This document shows, one piece after another, positions 43,460-52,604 of a DNA stretch of 64,000 bases. Below the pieces are notes generated by a model. It was not told the DNA's origin, searched no databases, and saw only the letters and a program-made list of their open reading frames with translations. Position numbers and translations under genes: made by a program. The number at the start of each line of letters is the position of its first letter. The first letter of the stretch is position 1. Source of the DNA: Pseudomonas helvetica (GTDB lineage: Bacteria; Pseudomonadota; Gammaproteobacteria; Pseudomonadales; Pseudomonadaceae); NCBI RefSeq assembly GCF_039908645.1, contig NZ_CP150917.1:742501-806500 (forward strand). Reading direction: 5' to 3'.

Positions 43460-45001
43460 ATGACCACCGCCATTAGCCGAGGGGCTTTTTCCCAGCGCCG
43501 TGTATTCGGCGTCTTGACCGCCAGCCTGCTGTCATTCTCCGTTCACGCGGCGACCCTGACCCGCGATAACGGCGCTGCCGTGGGCGACAACCAGAACTCG
43601 CAGACCGCGGGGGCCACTGGCCCGGTGCTGTTGCAGGACGTGCAACTGATCCAGAAACTCCAGCGCTTTGACCGCGAACGCATCCCGGAGCGGGTCGTAC
43701 ATGCCCGTGGTACGGGTGCCCATGGCAGTTTCACGGTAACCGATGATCTCAGTGACCTGACCAAGGCCAAAGTCTTTGCCGCTGGCCAGACGACGCCGGT
43801 GTTCGTGCGTTTTTCTGCGGTGGTGCACGGCAACCATTCCCCGGAAACCTTGCGCGATCCACGAGGCTTTGCCACCAAGTTCTATACCGCAGACGGCAAC
43901 TGGGACCTGGTCGGCAATAACTTCCCGACCTTTTTCATCCGTGATGCGATCAAATTCCCGGACATGGTCCACGCCTTCAAGCCAGACCCGCGCACCAACC
44001 TGGATGATGACTCGCGCCGGTTCGACTTCTTTTCCCATGTCCCGGAAGCCACTCGGACGTTGACCGAGTTGTATTCCAACTCCGGCACACCGGCGAGTTA
44101 CCGGGAAATGGACGGTAATGGAGTTCACGCCTATAAATTGGTCAATACCAAAGGCGAAGTCAGCTATGTGAAGTTTCACTGGAAGAGTTTGCAGGGGATT
44201 AATAACCTTGACCCACAAGCGGTTACCAAGGTTCAGGGGCAAGACTACAGTCATATGACCAATGACTTGGTGGCTCATATCAATAAAGGCGACTTTCCAA
44301 AGTGGGACTTGTACATTCAGGTTCTAAAACCACAAGACTTGTATAAGTTTGACTTCGATCCTTTGGATGCTACCAAGATCTGGCCGGGTATCCCTGAGCG
44401 AAAAGTTGGACAAATGGTGCTCAATCGTAATCCTGCGAATGTCTTTCAGGAAACCGAACAAGTTGCCATGGCACCGGCCAATCTAGTGCCGGGAATTGAA
44501 CCTTCGGAAGATCGTTTGTTGCAAGGTCGAGTGTTCTCTTATGCCGATACGCAACTGTATCGCCTGGGCGCCAATGCGTTGCAGTTACCGATCAATGCAC
44601 CAAAAGTAACGGTGAACAACGGTAACCAGGACGGAGCGATGAACACAGGTCGCAGCAGCGGGGGTGTGAACTATCAGCCGAGTCGTCTGGAGTCACGTGA
44701 GGAGCCTCAAGCGGCACGCTACAGCCAGTCGACGCTGTCGGGTACGACCCAGCAGGCGAAGATCCAGCGCGAGCAAAACTTCAAGCAGGCCGGCGATCTG
44801 TATCGTTCGTTCAGCAAGAAGGAGCGCAGCGACCTGATCGAAAGTTTTGGTGGCTCGCTGGCCACCACGGATGACGAAAGCAAGCACATCATCCTGTCCT
44901 TCCTCTATAAGGCTGACCCGGAATACGGCACCGGCGTGACCAAGGTCGCCAAGGGAGATCTGAGTCGCGTCAAGGCGCTCGCGGACAAACTGGTCGACTG
45001 A
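43460..45001 (+). CDS. katB: Catalase with signal peptide (KatB type)
   Basis: 513 residues. It has an N-terminal signal (VFGVLTASLLSFSVHAA), so it is probably periplasmic. The haem catalase features are present: catalytic His in RVVHARGTGAHG, Asn in GNNFPTFFIRDAIKFP and the proximal Tyr in RVFSYADTQLYRLG. The length and the following ankyrin gene fit P. aeruginosa KatB-AnkB. The ATG at 43460 has AGAGGAG upstream. In the middle, about 44080-44580, codon use becomes clearly AT-richer than at either end. OxyR control is likely from the family; I found no certain OxyR site. Confidence 0.9.
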   Translation: MTTAISRGAFSQRRVFGVLTASLLSFSVHAATLTRDNGAAVGDNQNSQTAGATGPVLLQDVQLIQKLQRFDRERIPERVVHARGTGAHGSFTVTDDLSDLTKAKVFAAGQTTPVFVRFSAVVHGNHSPETLRDPRGFATKFYTADGNWDLVGNNFPTFFIRDAIKFPDMVHAFKPDPRTNLDDDSRRFDFFSHVPEATRTLTELYSNSGTPASYREMDGNGVHAYKLVNTKGEVSYVKFHWKSLQGINNLDPQAVTKVQGQDYSHMTNDLVAHINKGDFPKWDLYIQVLKPQDLYKFDFDPLDATKIWPGIPERKVGQMVLNRNPANVFQETEQVAMAPANLVPGIEPSEDRLLQGRVFSYADTQLYRLGANALQLPINAPKVTVNNGNQDGAMNTGRSSGGVNYQPSRLESREEPQAARYSQSTLSGTTQQAKIQREQNFKQAGDLYRSFSKKERSDLIESFGGSLATTDDESKHIILSFLYKADPEYGTGVTKVAKGDLSRVKALADKLVD

Positions 45002-45064
45002 TCGTCATTGCCTCAACCGGCTCTCGCACGACTCAGTGCCGTGCGAGAGCCCAGGAGCTATGCC

Positions 45065-45619
45065 ATGCGAATATATCTTTGCCTGTTTCTGGCCAGCCTG
45101 GCGAGCAGCGTTTATGCAGAACCGGGTGCCGACCTGACCAAGGACCCGGTAGCGCTCAAGGCGCAATTGCAGGATTACTACTTTGACGCCGCTCGTCGCG
45201 GCGATGTGCCGATGCTCGAGACGTTCATCGAGGCGGGTTATTCCCTCGAGACTCGCGACAGCAAGGGTTACACCGCTTTGATCCTGGCGGCTTACCATGG
45301 TCAGTCTGCGGCGGTAGAGCGCTTGCTCGGCGCCGGGGCCAATGCCTGTGCCCAGGACCTGCGTGGCAATACGGCGCTGATGGGGGCGATCTTCAAGGGC
45401 GAAGTGCAAATAGCCCGGCGACTGTTGGCGACCGATTGCAGCCCGGAGCAACGTAATGGCGCAGGCCAGACGGCGGCGATGTATGCGGGCCTGTTCAAAC
45501 GGGTCGAGTTGCTCGACGCGTTGGCTGCCAAGGGGGCCGACCTGAATGCCGAGGATCCGCTGGGTAACAGCGCCGCGCGTCTGGCCGCGGGCGAAATCCG
45601 TACCCCGGCGCCGCGCTGA
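45065..45619 (+). CDS. ankB: Periplasmic ankyrin-repeat protein
   Basis: 184 residues with a signal peptide (RIYLCLFLASLASSVYA) and four ankyrin repeats (YYFDAARRGDVPMLETFIEA, DSKGYTALILAAYHGQSAAV, DLRGNTALMGAIFKGEVQI and NGAGQTAAMYAGLFKRVEL). In P. aeruginosa AnkB is needed for full KatB activity, and the order katB-ankB is kept here. It starts 63 bp after katB, with AGGAG upstream. Confidence 0.9.
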   Translation: MRIYLCLFLASLASSVYAEPGADLTKDPVALKAQLQDYYFDAARRGDVPMLETFIEAGYSLETRDSKGYTALILAAYHGQSAAVERLLGAGANACAQDLRGNTALMGAIFKGEVQIARRLLATDCSPEQRNGAGQTAAMYAGLFKRVELLDALAAKGADLNAEDPLGNSAARLAAGEIRTPAPR

Positions 45620-45664
45620 TCGTGTCCAGCTGAGCTATCATCGCGGTTTTTTCCGGGAGTTCAG

Positions 45665-47032
45665 ATGGCCAAGGCAAAGCGCATGTACGGCTGCACCGAG
45701 TGCGGCTCGACCTTCCCCAAGTGGGCCGGCCAATGCGGCGAATGCGGGGCCTGGAACACCCTGACCGAAACCCTGGTGGAAAGTGGCGGTGCCGCTGCCC
45801 CCAGCGGTCGTACCGGCTGGGCCGGGCAGCAGGCGCAGATCAAGACGCTGGCCGAAGTCAGTGTCGAAGAAATTCCACGTTTCTCCACCGCGTCCGGCGA
45901 GCTGGATCGGGTGCTCGGTGGCGGCCTGGTCGACGGCTCGGTGGTGTTGATCGGCGGTGATCCGGGGATCGGCAAGTCGACGATCCTTCTGCAAACCCTG
46001 TGCAACCTCGCAACCCGGATGCCGGCGCTCTATGTCACGGGCGAAGAATCCCAGCAGCAAGTGGCCATGCGCGCTCGACGTCTGGGCTTGCCGCAAGATC
46101 AACTGCGAGTCATGACCGAAACCTGCATCGAAACCATCATCGCCACGGCACGGGTGGAAAAACCCAAGGTCATGGTGATCGACTCGATCCAGACGATTTT
46201 CACCGAGCAACTGCAATCGGCACCGGGCGGCGTTTCTCAGGTTCGCGAAAGCGCGGCATTGCTGGTGCGTTACGCGAAACAAAGCGGCACGGCGATTTTC
46301 CTCGTCGGCCACGTGACCAAAGAAGGCGCGTTGGCGGGGCCCCGAGTGCTGGAACACATGGTCGACACGGTGCTGTATTTCGAAGGCGAGTCGGATGGAC
46401 GCTTGCGTCTGTTGCGAGCGGTGAAAAACCGCTTCGGTGCGGTCAACGAGTTGGGCGTGTTCGGTATGACCGACAAGGGTTTGAAAGAGGTCTCCAACCC
46501 TTCGGCGATTTTCCTCACCCGCGCGCAGGAAGAAGTGCCGGGCAGCGTAGTGATGGCGACGTGGGAAGGCACGCGACCGATGCTGGTGGAAGTTCAGGCT
46601 CTGGTGGACGACAGCCACCTGGCCAACCCGCGCCGTGTCACCCTCGGCCTGGATCAGAATCGCCTGGCCATGCTGTTGGCGGTGCTGCACCGTCATGGAG
46701 GCATACCGACTCACGACCAGGACGTGTTCCTCAACGTGGTCGGCGGGGTCAAGGTGCTGGAGACGGCGTCCGATCTGGCGTTGATGGCAGCCGTGATGTC
46801 CAGCCTGCGCAATCGGCCATTGCCACATGATCTGTTGGTGTTTGGTGAGGTTGGCTTGTCTGGTGAAGTGCGGCCGGTGCCAAGCGGTCAGGAGCGCTTG
46901 AAGGAAGCCGCCAAGCACGGCTTCAAACGCGCCATCGTGCCCAAGGGCAATGCGCCGAAGGAAGCGCCTGCCGGGTTACGGATCATCGCGGTGACGCGAC
47001 TGGAACAGGCCCTGGACGCGTTATTTGAATAA
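45665..47032 (+). CDS. radA: DNA repair protein RadA
   Basis: 455 residues. The N-terminal zinc finger has two Cys pairs (YGCTECGSTF and GQCGECGAW). The RecA-like domain has Walker A IGGDPGIGKST, Walker B VMVIDSIQT and the RadA-specific KNRFG motif in RAVKNRFGAVNELG. The C-terminal Lon-like domain follows (SGEVRPVPSGQERLKEAAK). RadA is a helicase-like motor that extends branch migration in recombination. It is followed by a small inverted repeat and converges with mapZ. Confidence 0.95.
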   Translation: MAKAKRMYGCTECGSTFPKWAGQCGECGAWNTLTETLVESGGAAAPSGRTGWAGQQAQIKTLAEVSVEEIPRFSTASGELDRVLGGGLVDGSVVLIGGDPGIGKSTILLQTLCNLATRMPALYVTGEESQQQVAMRARRLGLPQDQLRVMTETCIETIIATARVEKPKVMVIDSIQTIFTEQLQSAPGGVSQVRESAALLVRYAKQSGTAIFLVGHVTKEGALAGPRVLEHMVDTVLYFEGESDGRLRLLRAVKNRFGAVNELGVFGMTDKGLKEVSNPSAIFLTRAQEEVPGSVVMATWEGTRPMLVEVQALVDDSHLANPRRVTLGLDQNRLAMLLAVLHRHGGIPTHDQDVFLNVVGGVKVLETASDLALMAAVMSSLRNRPLPHDLLVFGEVGLSGEVRPVPSGQERLKEAAKHGFKRAIVPKGNAPKEAPAGLRIIAVTRLEQALDALFE

Positions 47033-47040
47033 ACCCAGCC

Positions 47041-47073
47041 CTTGTAGGAGCAGTCTGCGGCAGCTCCTACAAG
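47041..47073. repeat. Short inverted repeat after radA
   Basis: CTTGTAGGAGC (47041-47051) and GCTCCTACAAG (47063-47073) are perfect 11-bp arms around 11 bp. This is the core of a common Pseudomonas intergenic repeat, and it also overlaps the mapZ stop codon. It may stop transcripts from both convergent genes. Confidence 0.8.
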
Positions 47074-47447
47074 AGTGGTCTAATGTGGATCAGCGCACCC
47101 AGCTCCCGCTCAAGCTCGGCCTGATCGCCCGTGTTGAGTTCGACCAGCCGCCGCAGTTTGCTGACAGACTCCAGATCGATGTACCGACAGACGAAGCCTA
47201 ACTGGTGGTTATTGTCATGGGACAGTTGCACATCCATGCGGATCTCGGTGTCGCTGCTCAGGTGAATGTCGACCGAAAACATCTTCTCTTCGTCCCCAAG
47301 CCAGGGCTCGGGACGTTCGATCAACAGGCCCTTGAGTGACAGGTCGAGCAGTTTCACCGGCCACCGATGCTCGCCTTGGCTGAGCTCGGTTTTGGCATCG
47401 AAGGCAATGCGTTTGAAGCGGCGGTGATTGGCGGGGTGGTCCCTCAT
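47067..47447 (-). CDS. mapZ: PilZ-domain c-di-GMP receptor (MapZ-like)
   Basis: 126 residues, a single PilZ domain. The c-di-GMP-binding motif is visible as RRFKR near residue 9 and DLSLKGLL (D/NxSxxG) near residue 36. The C-terminus has the helix LRRLVELNTGDQAELERELGAL. The sequence and position next to radA agree with PA4608 (MapZ) of P. aeruginosa, which ties c-di-GMP to chemotaxis by acting on a CheR methyltransferase. It is divergent from cstA. Confidence 0.85.
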   Translation of the reverse strand: MRDHPANHRRFKRIAFDAKTELSQGEHRWPVKLLDLSLKGLLIERPEPWLGDEEKMFSVDIHLSSDTEIRMDVQLSHDNNHQLGFVCRYIDLESVSKLRRLVELNTGDQAELERELGALIHIRPLL

Positions 47448-47605
47448 GGCGCAATCCTCTGGGTGTTCGCTGACTATAGACCAGCATCCGCGCAGGCTGC
47501 CACTGTCGGTACGACTCTAGACCTAGGTCGGGGTATGGTCTTTGGCGCCAGTAGCGCTAAACTCGGGGTGGCTGTCTTTTTTGTCCACTCTGGCTGGAAT
47601 CAAAA

Positions 47606-49672
47606 ATGAAAAATAATAATAGCCTGCTACGCCACTTACCTTGGCTGGTGCTGGCAGTCGTAGGCGCGTGCGCCTTGGGAGTTGTGGCCCTGCGCCGCGG
47701 CGAAGCCATCAACGCCCTCTGGATCGTAGTCGCAGCAGTCGCCATTTATCTGGTCGCTTACCGTTACTACAGTCTGTTCATTGCCAATAATGTGATGCAG
47801 CTCAATCCGCTGCGAGCCACCCCCGCTGTCGTCAACAACGACGGTCTGGACTACGTGCCCACCAACAAACACATTCTTTTCGGTCACCACTTCGCGGCCA
47901 TCGCGGGTGCTGGTCCGTTAGTCGGTCCAGTGTTGGCGGCGCAGATGGGCTATTTGCCCGGCACGCTCTGGCTGATCGCCGGTGTGGTGCTGGCCGGTGC
48001 CGTTCAGGACTTCATGGTCCTGTTCATGTCGACCCGCCGCAACGGTCGCTCCCTGGGCGACATGGTCCGTGAAGAAATGGGTCAGATCCCCGGGACCATC
48101 GCGCTGTTCGGCTGCTTCCTGATCATGATCATCATCCTCGCGGTGCTGGCGCTGATCGTGGTCAAGGCCCTGGCCGAAAGCCCGTGGGGCATTTTCACGG
48201 TGATGGCGACCATCCCGATCGCCATGTTCATGGGCGTGTACATGCGCTACATCCGCCCGGGCCGCATCGGTGAAATCTCCATCGTCGGCGTGCTGCTGTT
48301 GCTCGGCTCGATCTGGCTGGGCGGGCAGATCGCCGCTGATCCGATCTGGGCCAAGGCCTTCTCCTTCACCGGGATCCAGATCACCTGGATGCTGATCGGC
48401 TACGGTTTCGTCGCGGCAGTATTGCCGGTCTGGCTGATTCTGGCGCCACGTGACTACCTGTCGACCTTCCTCAAGATCGGTACCATTGTCGCCTTGGCGA
48501 TCGGCATCCTGATCACCATGCCCGTGCTGAAAATGCCGGCACTGACCCAATTCATCGATGGCACCGGGCCGGTGTGGAAAGGCGGGCTGTTCCCGTTCCT
48601 GTTCATCACCATTGCCTGTGGCGCGGTCTCGGGTTTCCACGCGCTGATTGCCTCCGGGACTACTCCGAAACTGCTGGATAACGAAAGCAATGCCCGTTAC
48701 ATCGGTTACGGCGGCATGCTGATGGAGTCCTTCGTGGCCATCATGGCGATGGTGGCGGCTTCGGTGATCGAACCGGGTGTGTACTTCGCGATGAACAGCC
48801 CGGCGGCGATCGTCGGCGGTGAAGTGATGCAAGTCGCGCAAACCGTCAGCAGTTGGGGCTTTGCGATCACCCCGGAAGCCCTGCAAGCGGTGGCCAGGGA
48901 CATCGGTGAAACCACCGTGCTGGCCCGTGCCGGCGGTGCGCCGACCCTGGCGGTCGGTATCGCGCAGATCCTGCACAGCGTTCTGCCGGGTGAAAACACC
49001 ATGGCGTTCTGGTACCACTTCGCGATCCTGTTCGAAGCGCTGTTCATCCTGACGGCGGTTGACGCCGGTACGCGTGCCGGGCGTTTCATGCTGCAGGATT
49101 TGCTCGGTTCCTTCGTTCCGGCGCTCAAACGCACCGAGTCCTGGACCGCCAACCTGATCGCGACCGCCGGTTGCGTGGCAATGTGGGGTTATCTGCTGTA
49201 CCAAGGCGTGATCGACCCGCTGGGTGGCATCAACACCTTGTGGCCGCTGTTCGGCATCTCCAACCAGATGCTGGCCGGTATCGCGCTGATGCTCGGCACG
49301 GTGGTGCTGATCAAAATGAAACGCCAACGCTACATCTGGGTGACCTTGCTGCCAGCCGCCTGGCTGCTGATCTGCACCACCACCGCAGGCTTCATCAAGC
49401 TGTTCGACGCCAACCCGGCGATCGGCTTCCTGTCGCTGGCGAAGAAATACAGCGATGCCCTGGCCAACGGTCAGATCCTCGCCCCGGCCAAGGACATCAC
49501 GCAGATGCAGCACGTGATCTACAACGCCTATACCAACGCAACGCTGACGGCGCTGTTCCTGTTCGTGGTCTTCAGCATCCTGTTCTATGCGATCAAGGTC
49601 GGTATCTCGGCCTGGGGCAGCAAAGAACGCACGGATAAAGAATCGCCATTCCAGGCGATTCCAGAAGCGTAA
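47606..49672 (+). CDS. cstA: CstA-family carbon-starvation protein / pyruvate transporter
   Basis: 688 residues with about 16 to 18 transmembrane helices. It has the CstA features: FGHHFAAIAGAGPLVGPVLAA in the first third (in parts), GGAPTLAVGIAQIL, and VDAGTRAGRFMLQDLLGS. CstA-type proteins take up pyruvate or peptides during starvation. The start at 47606 is the ATG followed by AAAAATAATAATAG, which includes an AATAATAA motif of the Hfq/Crc type. A small DUF466/YbdD-type gene follows 15 bp later. Confidence 0.92.
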   Translation: MKNNNSLLRHLPWLVLAVVGACALGVVALRRGEAINALWIVVAAVAIYLVAYRYYSLFIANNVMQLNPLRATPAVVNNDGLDYVPTNKHILFGHHFAAIAGAGPLVGPVLAAQMGYLPGTLWLIAGVVLAGAVQDFMVLFMSTRRNGRSLGDMVREEMGQIPGTIALFGCFLIMIIILAVLALIVVKALAESPWGIFTVMATIPIAMFMGVYMRYIRPGRIGEISIVGVLLLLGSIWLGGQIAADPIWAKAFSFTGIQITWMLIGYGFVAAVLPVWLILAPRDYLSTFLKIGTIVALAIGILITMPVLKMPALTQFIDGTGPVWKGGLFPFLFITIACGAVSGFHALIASGTTPKLLDNESNARYIGYGGMLMESFVAIMAMVAASVIEPGVYFAMNSPAAIVGGEVMQVAQTVSSWGFAITPEALQAVARDIGETTVLARAGGAPTLAVGIAQILHSVLPGENTMAFWYHFAILFEALFILTAVDAGTRAGRFMLQDLLGSFVPALKRTESWTANLIATAGCVAMWGYLLYQGVIDPLGGINTLWPLFGISNQMLAGIALMLGTVVLIKMKRQRYIWVTLLPAAWLLICTTTAGFIKLFDANPAIGFLSLAKKYSDALANGQILAPAKDITQMQHVIYNAYTNATLTALFLFVVFSILFYAIKVGISAWGSKERTDKESPFQAIPEA
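47612..47619 (+). promoter_or_regulatory. Hfq/Crc catabolite-activity motif at the cstA start
   Basis: AATAATAA fits the AAnAAnAA pattern bound by Hfq/Crc in pseudomonads, and it begins 6 bases after the A of the ATG. This is the normal place for translational repression under good carbon supply, and CstA is a plausible target. Confidence 0.6.
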
Positions 49673-49687
49673 TCGAGGGTTGCAAGC

Positions 49688-49885
49688 ATGTTCAATGACC
49701 TGAGTCGCCTCGGTAAATACCTCGGTCAGGCCGCGCGCCTGATGGTCGGCATGCCCGACTACGACACCTACGTCGAGCATATGCAAACCAAACACCCGGA
49801 CAAACCGGTGATGAGCTACGAGGCGTTCTTTCGGGAGCGCCAGGAGGCTCGTTATGGTGGCAAGGGTGGGCCGAAGTGCTGTTGA
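49688..49885 (+). CDS. YbdD/YjiX-type small protein, partner of CstA
   Basis: 65 residues with the family pattern: [25 protein letters not shown], then [26 protein letters not shown] (here in parts), ending in a double Cys. This small protein follows cstA-type genes in many bacteria and is needed for transport in some. It is co-transcribed with cstA, 15 bp away. Confidence 0.85.
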   Translation: MFNDLSRLGKYLGQAARLMVGMPDYDTYVEHMQTKHPDKPVMSYEAFFRERQEARYGGKGGPKCC

Positions 49886-49910
49886 TGCATGAGGTCTAGG
49901 TAACACACGA

Positions 49911-49980
49911 CTGTAGGAACACAGCTTGCTGGCGATGGCGTCTTCAAGATCGCTATCGCCAGCAAGCTGTGCTCCTACAG
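49911..49980. repeat. Palindromic intergenic repeat (ACAGCTTGCTGGCGA type)
   Basis: The arms around CTGTAGGAACACAGCTTGCT (49911-49930) and its reverse complement ending at 49980 are nearly perfect. The same repeat lies at 62558-62650. It separates the cstA operon from the CobW gene. Confidence 0.82.
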
Positions 49981-50007
49981 TTTTTTCAGCGTTTGGGAGA
50001 TCTTCTT

Positions 50008-50979
50008 TTGCTACCCCCTATCCCTGTTACGGTCCTCAGCGGTTTCCTCGGCGCCGGCAAAACCACACTGCTGCGTCACCTGCTCAAAGCCGAGCACGGC
50101 CTGAAAATCGCCGTGATCGAAAACGAATTCAGCGACGCCGGCATCGACACCCAACTCTTGGGCGATGAGCCGGTGCAAGTCATGACGCTGTCGAATGGCT
50201 GCGTCTGCTGCACCATTCACACCGACCTGACCAAGGCCTTGTACCTGTTGCTGGAACGTCTGGACAGCGGCGAAATCGCCTTCGACCGCCTGGTGATCGA
50301 ATGCACCGGCCTGGCTGATCCGGCACCGGTGGCGCAGACCTTCTTCATCGATGAAGAGCTGCGCGAGCGCTACATCCTCGACGGCATCATCACCTTGGTC
50401 GATGCGGCTCACGCCGAGCAGCACTTGACCCAGACCATCGCCCAGGCGCAGATCGGCTTTGCCGACCGCTTGCTGGTGAGCAAGCGCGATCTGGTCGACG
50501 AGGTGACGTTCAGCGCGCTGAGCGAGCGTCTGACCCGGATCAATCGTCGTGCGCCGATCCGCGTGGTTGAGCACGGCAAGATCGATCTGGCCGAGTTGCT
50601 CGACGTGCGTGGTTTCAACCTCAATGCCGACCTCGGCGGTGGTGTCAGCCTGCGCCCGGTGGGCAAGGCGCCGTCTATCGACCGCATATCGAGCCTGGTG
50701 CTGCGGACCGACAAACCGCTGGATATCGACAAGCTCAGCGAATTCATGAACGAACTGCTGGAAGACCATGGCAAGCAGTTGCTGCGCTACAAAGGGGTGC
50801 TGAACATCGTCGGCGAACCTCGGCGCATGGTGTTTCAGGGCGTACTGAAGTTGTACGGTTTTGACTGGGATACTGAGTGGGCCGAGGATGAAGGGCGGGA
50901 AAGTGTGATCGTGTTTATTGCCGATGAATTGCCGGAAGAGAAAATTCGCGCCGGGTTTGCGCGGGTGGCAGCTGAGTAA
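50008..50979 (+). CDS. CobW/YjiA-type metal-trafficking GTPase
   Basis: 323 residues. It has Walker A GFLGAGKTTLL, the metal-binding CxCC motif NGCVCCTIH, Walker B ECTGLADPAP and the base motif LLVSKRDLVD, then a C-terminal CobW domain (RYKGVLNIVGEPRRMVFQGV). It is of the G3E GTPase group (COG0523). I chose TTG at 50008 because GGGAGA lies 7 bases upstream; the frame also opens at 49969 but only inside the repeat. The metal is not certain. Confidence 0.88.
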   Translation: MLPPIPVTVLSGFLGAGKTTLLRHLLKAEHGLKIAVIENEFSDAGIDTQLLGDEPVQVMTLSNGCVCCTIHTDLTKALYLLLERLDSGEIAFDRLVIECTGLADPAPVAQTFFIDEELRERYILDGIITLVDAAHAEQHLTQTIAQAQIGFADRLLVSKRDLVDEVTFSALSERLTRINRRAPIRVVEHGKIDLAELLDVRGFNLNADLGGGVSLRPVGKAPSIDRISSLVLRTDKPLDIDKLSEFMNELLEDHGKQLLRYKGVLNIVGEPRRMVFQGVLKLYGFDWDTEWAEDEGRESVIVFIADELPEEKIRAGFARVAAE

Positions 50980-51003
50980 GGTCGGATATCTTCCGCGTGT
51001 TTG

Positions 51004-51066
51004 AGACCGTCATCGCGGGCAAGCCTTGCTCCTACAAGGCGTAAGGCGTGCCCGCGATGGCGGTCT
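51004..51066. repeat. Palindromic REP between the CobW and GntR genes
   Basis: Arms 51004-51021 (AGACCGTCATCGCGGGCA) and 51049-51066 (TGCCCGCGATGGCGGTCT) pair with one mismatch. The right arm touches the stop codon of the convergent GntR gene. Confidence 0.8.
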
Positions 51067-51787
51067 AACCGGCGACGCTATCAGGGGCCGATTCCGGGCT
51101 CAGTAATTTCTTCTCAAGATGATCCAGATGCTCGGTCATCAGCCCCACGGCAGCCTTGGCGTCTCCGCGCTCTATCGCCTCGACAATCGCCGCATGCTCC
51201 TGCCACGCACAATGACTGGGCGACTGTTCTTCGTAGCAGGCGATAGCCAGCGATGTCAGCGGCACCAGGCTGCCGAGAAATTGTGCCAGCGGCGCGTTAC
51301 CGGCGACGTGCGCCAGTTGCAGGTGGAACTCACCCGACAGGCGAATCGCCGGCCCGCGTTGGTTCTGTTCGATACAGCGGCGTTCGCGTTCGATCAGTTC
51401 GCGTAACTGCGGCAGGTGCCGGGAAGTCGGTTGTTGGCAGGCCAGTCGCACCAGGGTGGTTTCAGTCAGCCTGCGGGCGTGGAGTATCTGGCGGGTTTGT
51501 TCGGCATCGGGCGCCGCGACTTGCGGACGATGGTTGGGCCGCAGGATGACCACCTGCTGATGGGACAAACGCGCCAGCACCTGGCGGATGATACTGCGGC
51601 TGACCCCGAATGCCTGGCCAAGGCTTTCTTCGGTGAAGCGGCTGGCCGGGGCGATGCGTTGTTCGAGAATGGCGTCGAAAATCTGCGGATAGATGTCATC
51701 GACGCAACGCTTCTTTTCGCTCTGGCGGCGCAAGGGCAGGGCGGCGGAAATCGAGAAAACGGGATTCTTCAAGGCGTAGGAACTCAT
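51065..51787 (-). CDS. GntR-family regulator (FadR/FCD type), copy A
   Basis: 240 residues. The N-terminal winged helix shows IYPQIFDAILEQRI, FTEESLGQAFGVSRSIIRQVLARL and the wing. The C-terminal FCD domain has metal-ligand-like positions (SGEFHLQLAHVAGNAPL and HAAIVEAIERGDAKAAVGLM). The ligand is unknown. It reads in the same direction as the next GntR and symporter genes and ends inside the REP. Whether it belongs to their transcript is unclear. Confidence 0.85.
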   Translation of the reverse strand: MSSYALKNPVFSISAALPLRRQSEKKRCVDDIYPQIFDAILEQRIAPASRFTEESLGQAFGVSRSIIRQVLARLSHQQVVILRPNHRPQVAAPDAEQTRQILHARRLTETTLVRLACQQPTSRHLPQLRELIERERRCIEQNQRGPAIRLSGEFHLQLAHVAGNAPLAQFLGSLVPLTSLAIACYEEQSPSHCAWQEHAAIVEAIERGDAKAAVGLMTEHLDHLEKKLLSPESAPDSVAG

Positions 51788-51831
51788 GGCCAGTCTCCAG
51801 TCCGGTTGCCGATAGGGGATTCTACAAACAG

Positions 51832-52548
51832 TTATTGGCCCAGATTGTCATCCGGGATATTCAGTTCAATACCCATGCGCTGTCCTTCCTGAAGGATGTG
51901 CCGGCGCATTTCGGCGCTGGCCAGGGCGCTGTTTTTGCTGCGGATCGCGCGGACCACGGCTTCGTTTTCTTCCAGCCGCCCGGCCAAGTGTTCCGGGGAA
52001 TTGCGCAGCATCTCGGCGCTCTGTTTGAGCGCATTGCTGGTTTGCTGCACGACGTTCTGGAAAATCGGGTTCGAGGTCAGGGTGAACAGCTCTTCGTGGA
52101 ACGCGATGTAGGCGTTCATTCCGGCTTCGCTGTCGTTGGCTTCGAGGGCTTCGCGCATGTCCATCAGCGTCAGGCGCAGTTGGCCGATTTCCTTGCTGCT
52201 GATGGACTGGGCAACCAACCCGACAATGAACGGTTCGAGGGTGTAACGCAGTTGCAGCACATCCTCGAGACTGGCGCCGGCTACGCCACTGTCGTTGGCT
52301 GGCGCGTCGTTCAGGTTGGCCTCCAGCACCACCACGCCTTTGCCGGGCATGGAGCGCACCAGGCCGAGGGTCTCCAGCACGATCACCGCTTCACGCAGGC
52401 TAGGCCGGCTGATACCCAGTTGTTCAGCCAGTTCGCGTTGCCCCGGCAACATGTCGCCCGAGCGCCACTGCCCGCGTGCCAAGGCGGCGCGGAGCTTTTC
52501 AACCACTGAATTTACAACTGTCGACGAGGTGATCACTGTTTGCTCCAT
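51832..52548 (-). CDS. GntR-family regulator (FadR/FCD type), copy B
   Basis: 238 residues. The winged helix is well kept (GDMLPGQRELAEQLGISRPSLREAVIVLETLGLV, in parts), followed by an FCD domain (YIAFHEELFTLTSNPIF and RRHILQEGQRMGIEL). It resembles the PdhR/LldR/FadR group that binds GGTnnnACC-type operators. The ATG at 52548 gives the right N-terminus; the upstream frame to 52608 is unlikely. It lies 56 bp after the symporter gene in the same direction, so it is probably in its operon and its regulator. Confidence 0.85.
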   Translation of the reverse strand: MEQTVITSSTVVNSVVEKLRAALARGQWRSGDMLPGQRELAEQLGISRPSLREAVIVLETLGLVRSMPGKGVVVLEANLNDAPANDSGVAGASLEDVLQLRYTLEPFIVGLVAQSISSKEIGQLRLTLMDMREALEANDSEAGMNAYIAFHEELFTLTSNPIFQNVVQQTSNALKQSAEMLRNSPEHLAGRLEENEAVVRAIRSKNSALASAEMRRHILQEGQRMGIELNIPDDNLGQ

Positions 52549-52604
52549 GAGAGACGGTAAAACGCTGAATTGTTGTGCCTGCCAGTGACAGGCACAAGGT
52601 TCGG

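Noticed and set aside
47918..49906. 662-codon minus-strand frame opposite cstA
   Set aside because: High-GC codon use in cstA leaves the opposite strand open. The product is full of His, Arg, Gln and Asp with no known domain.
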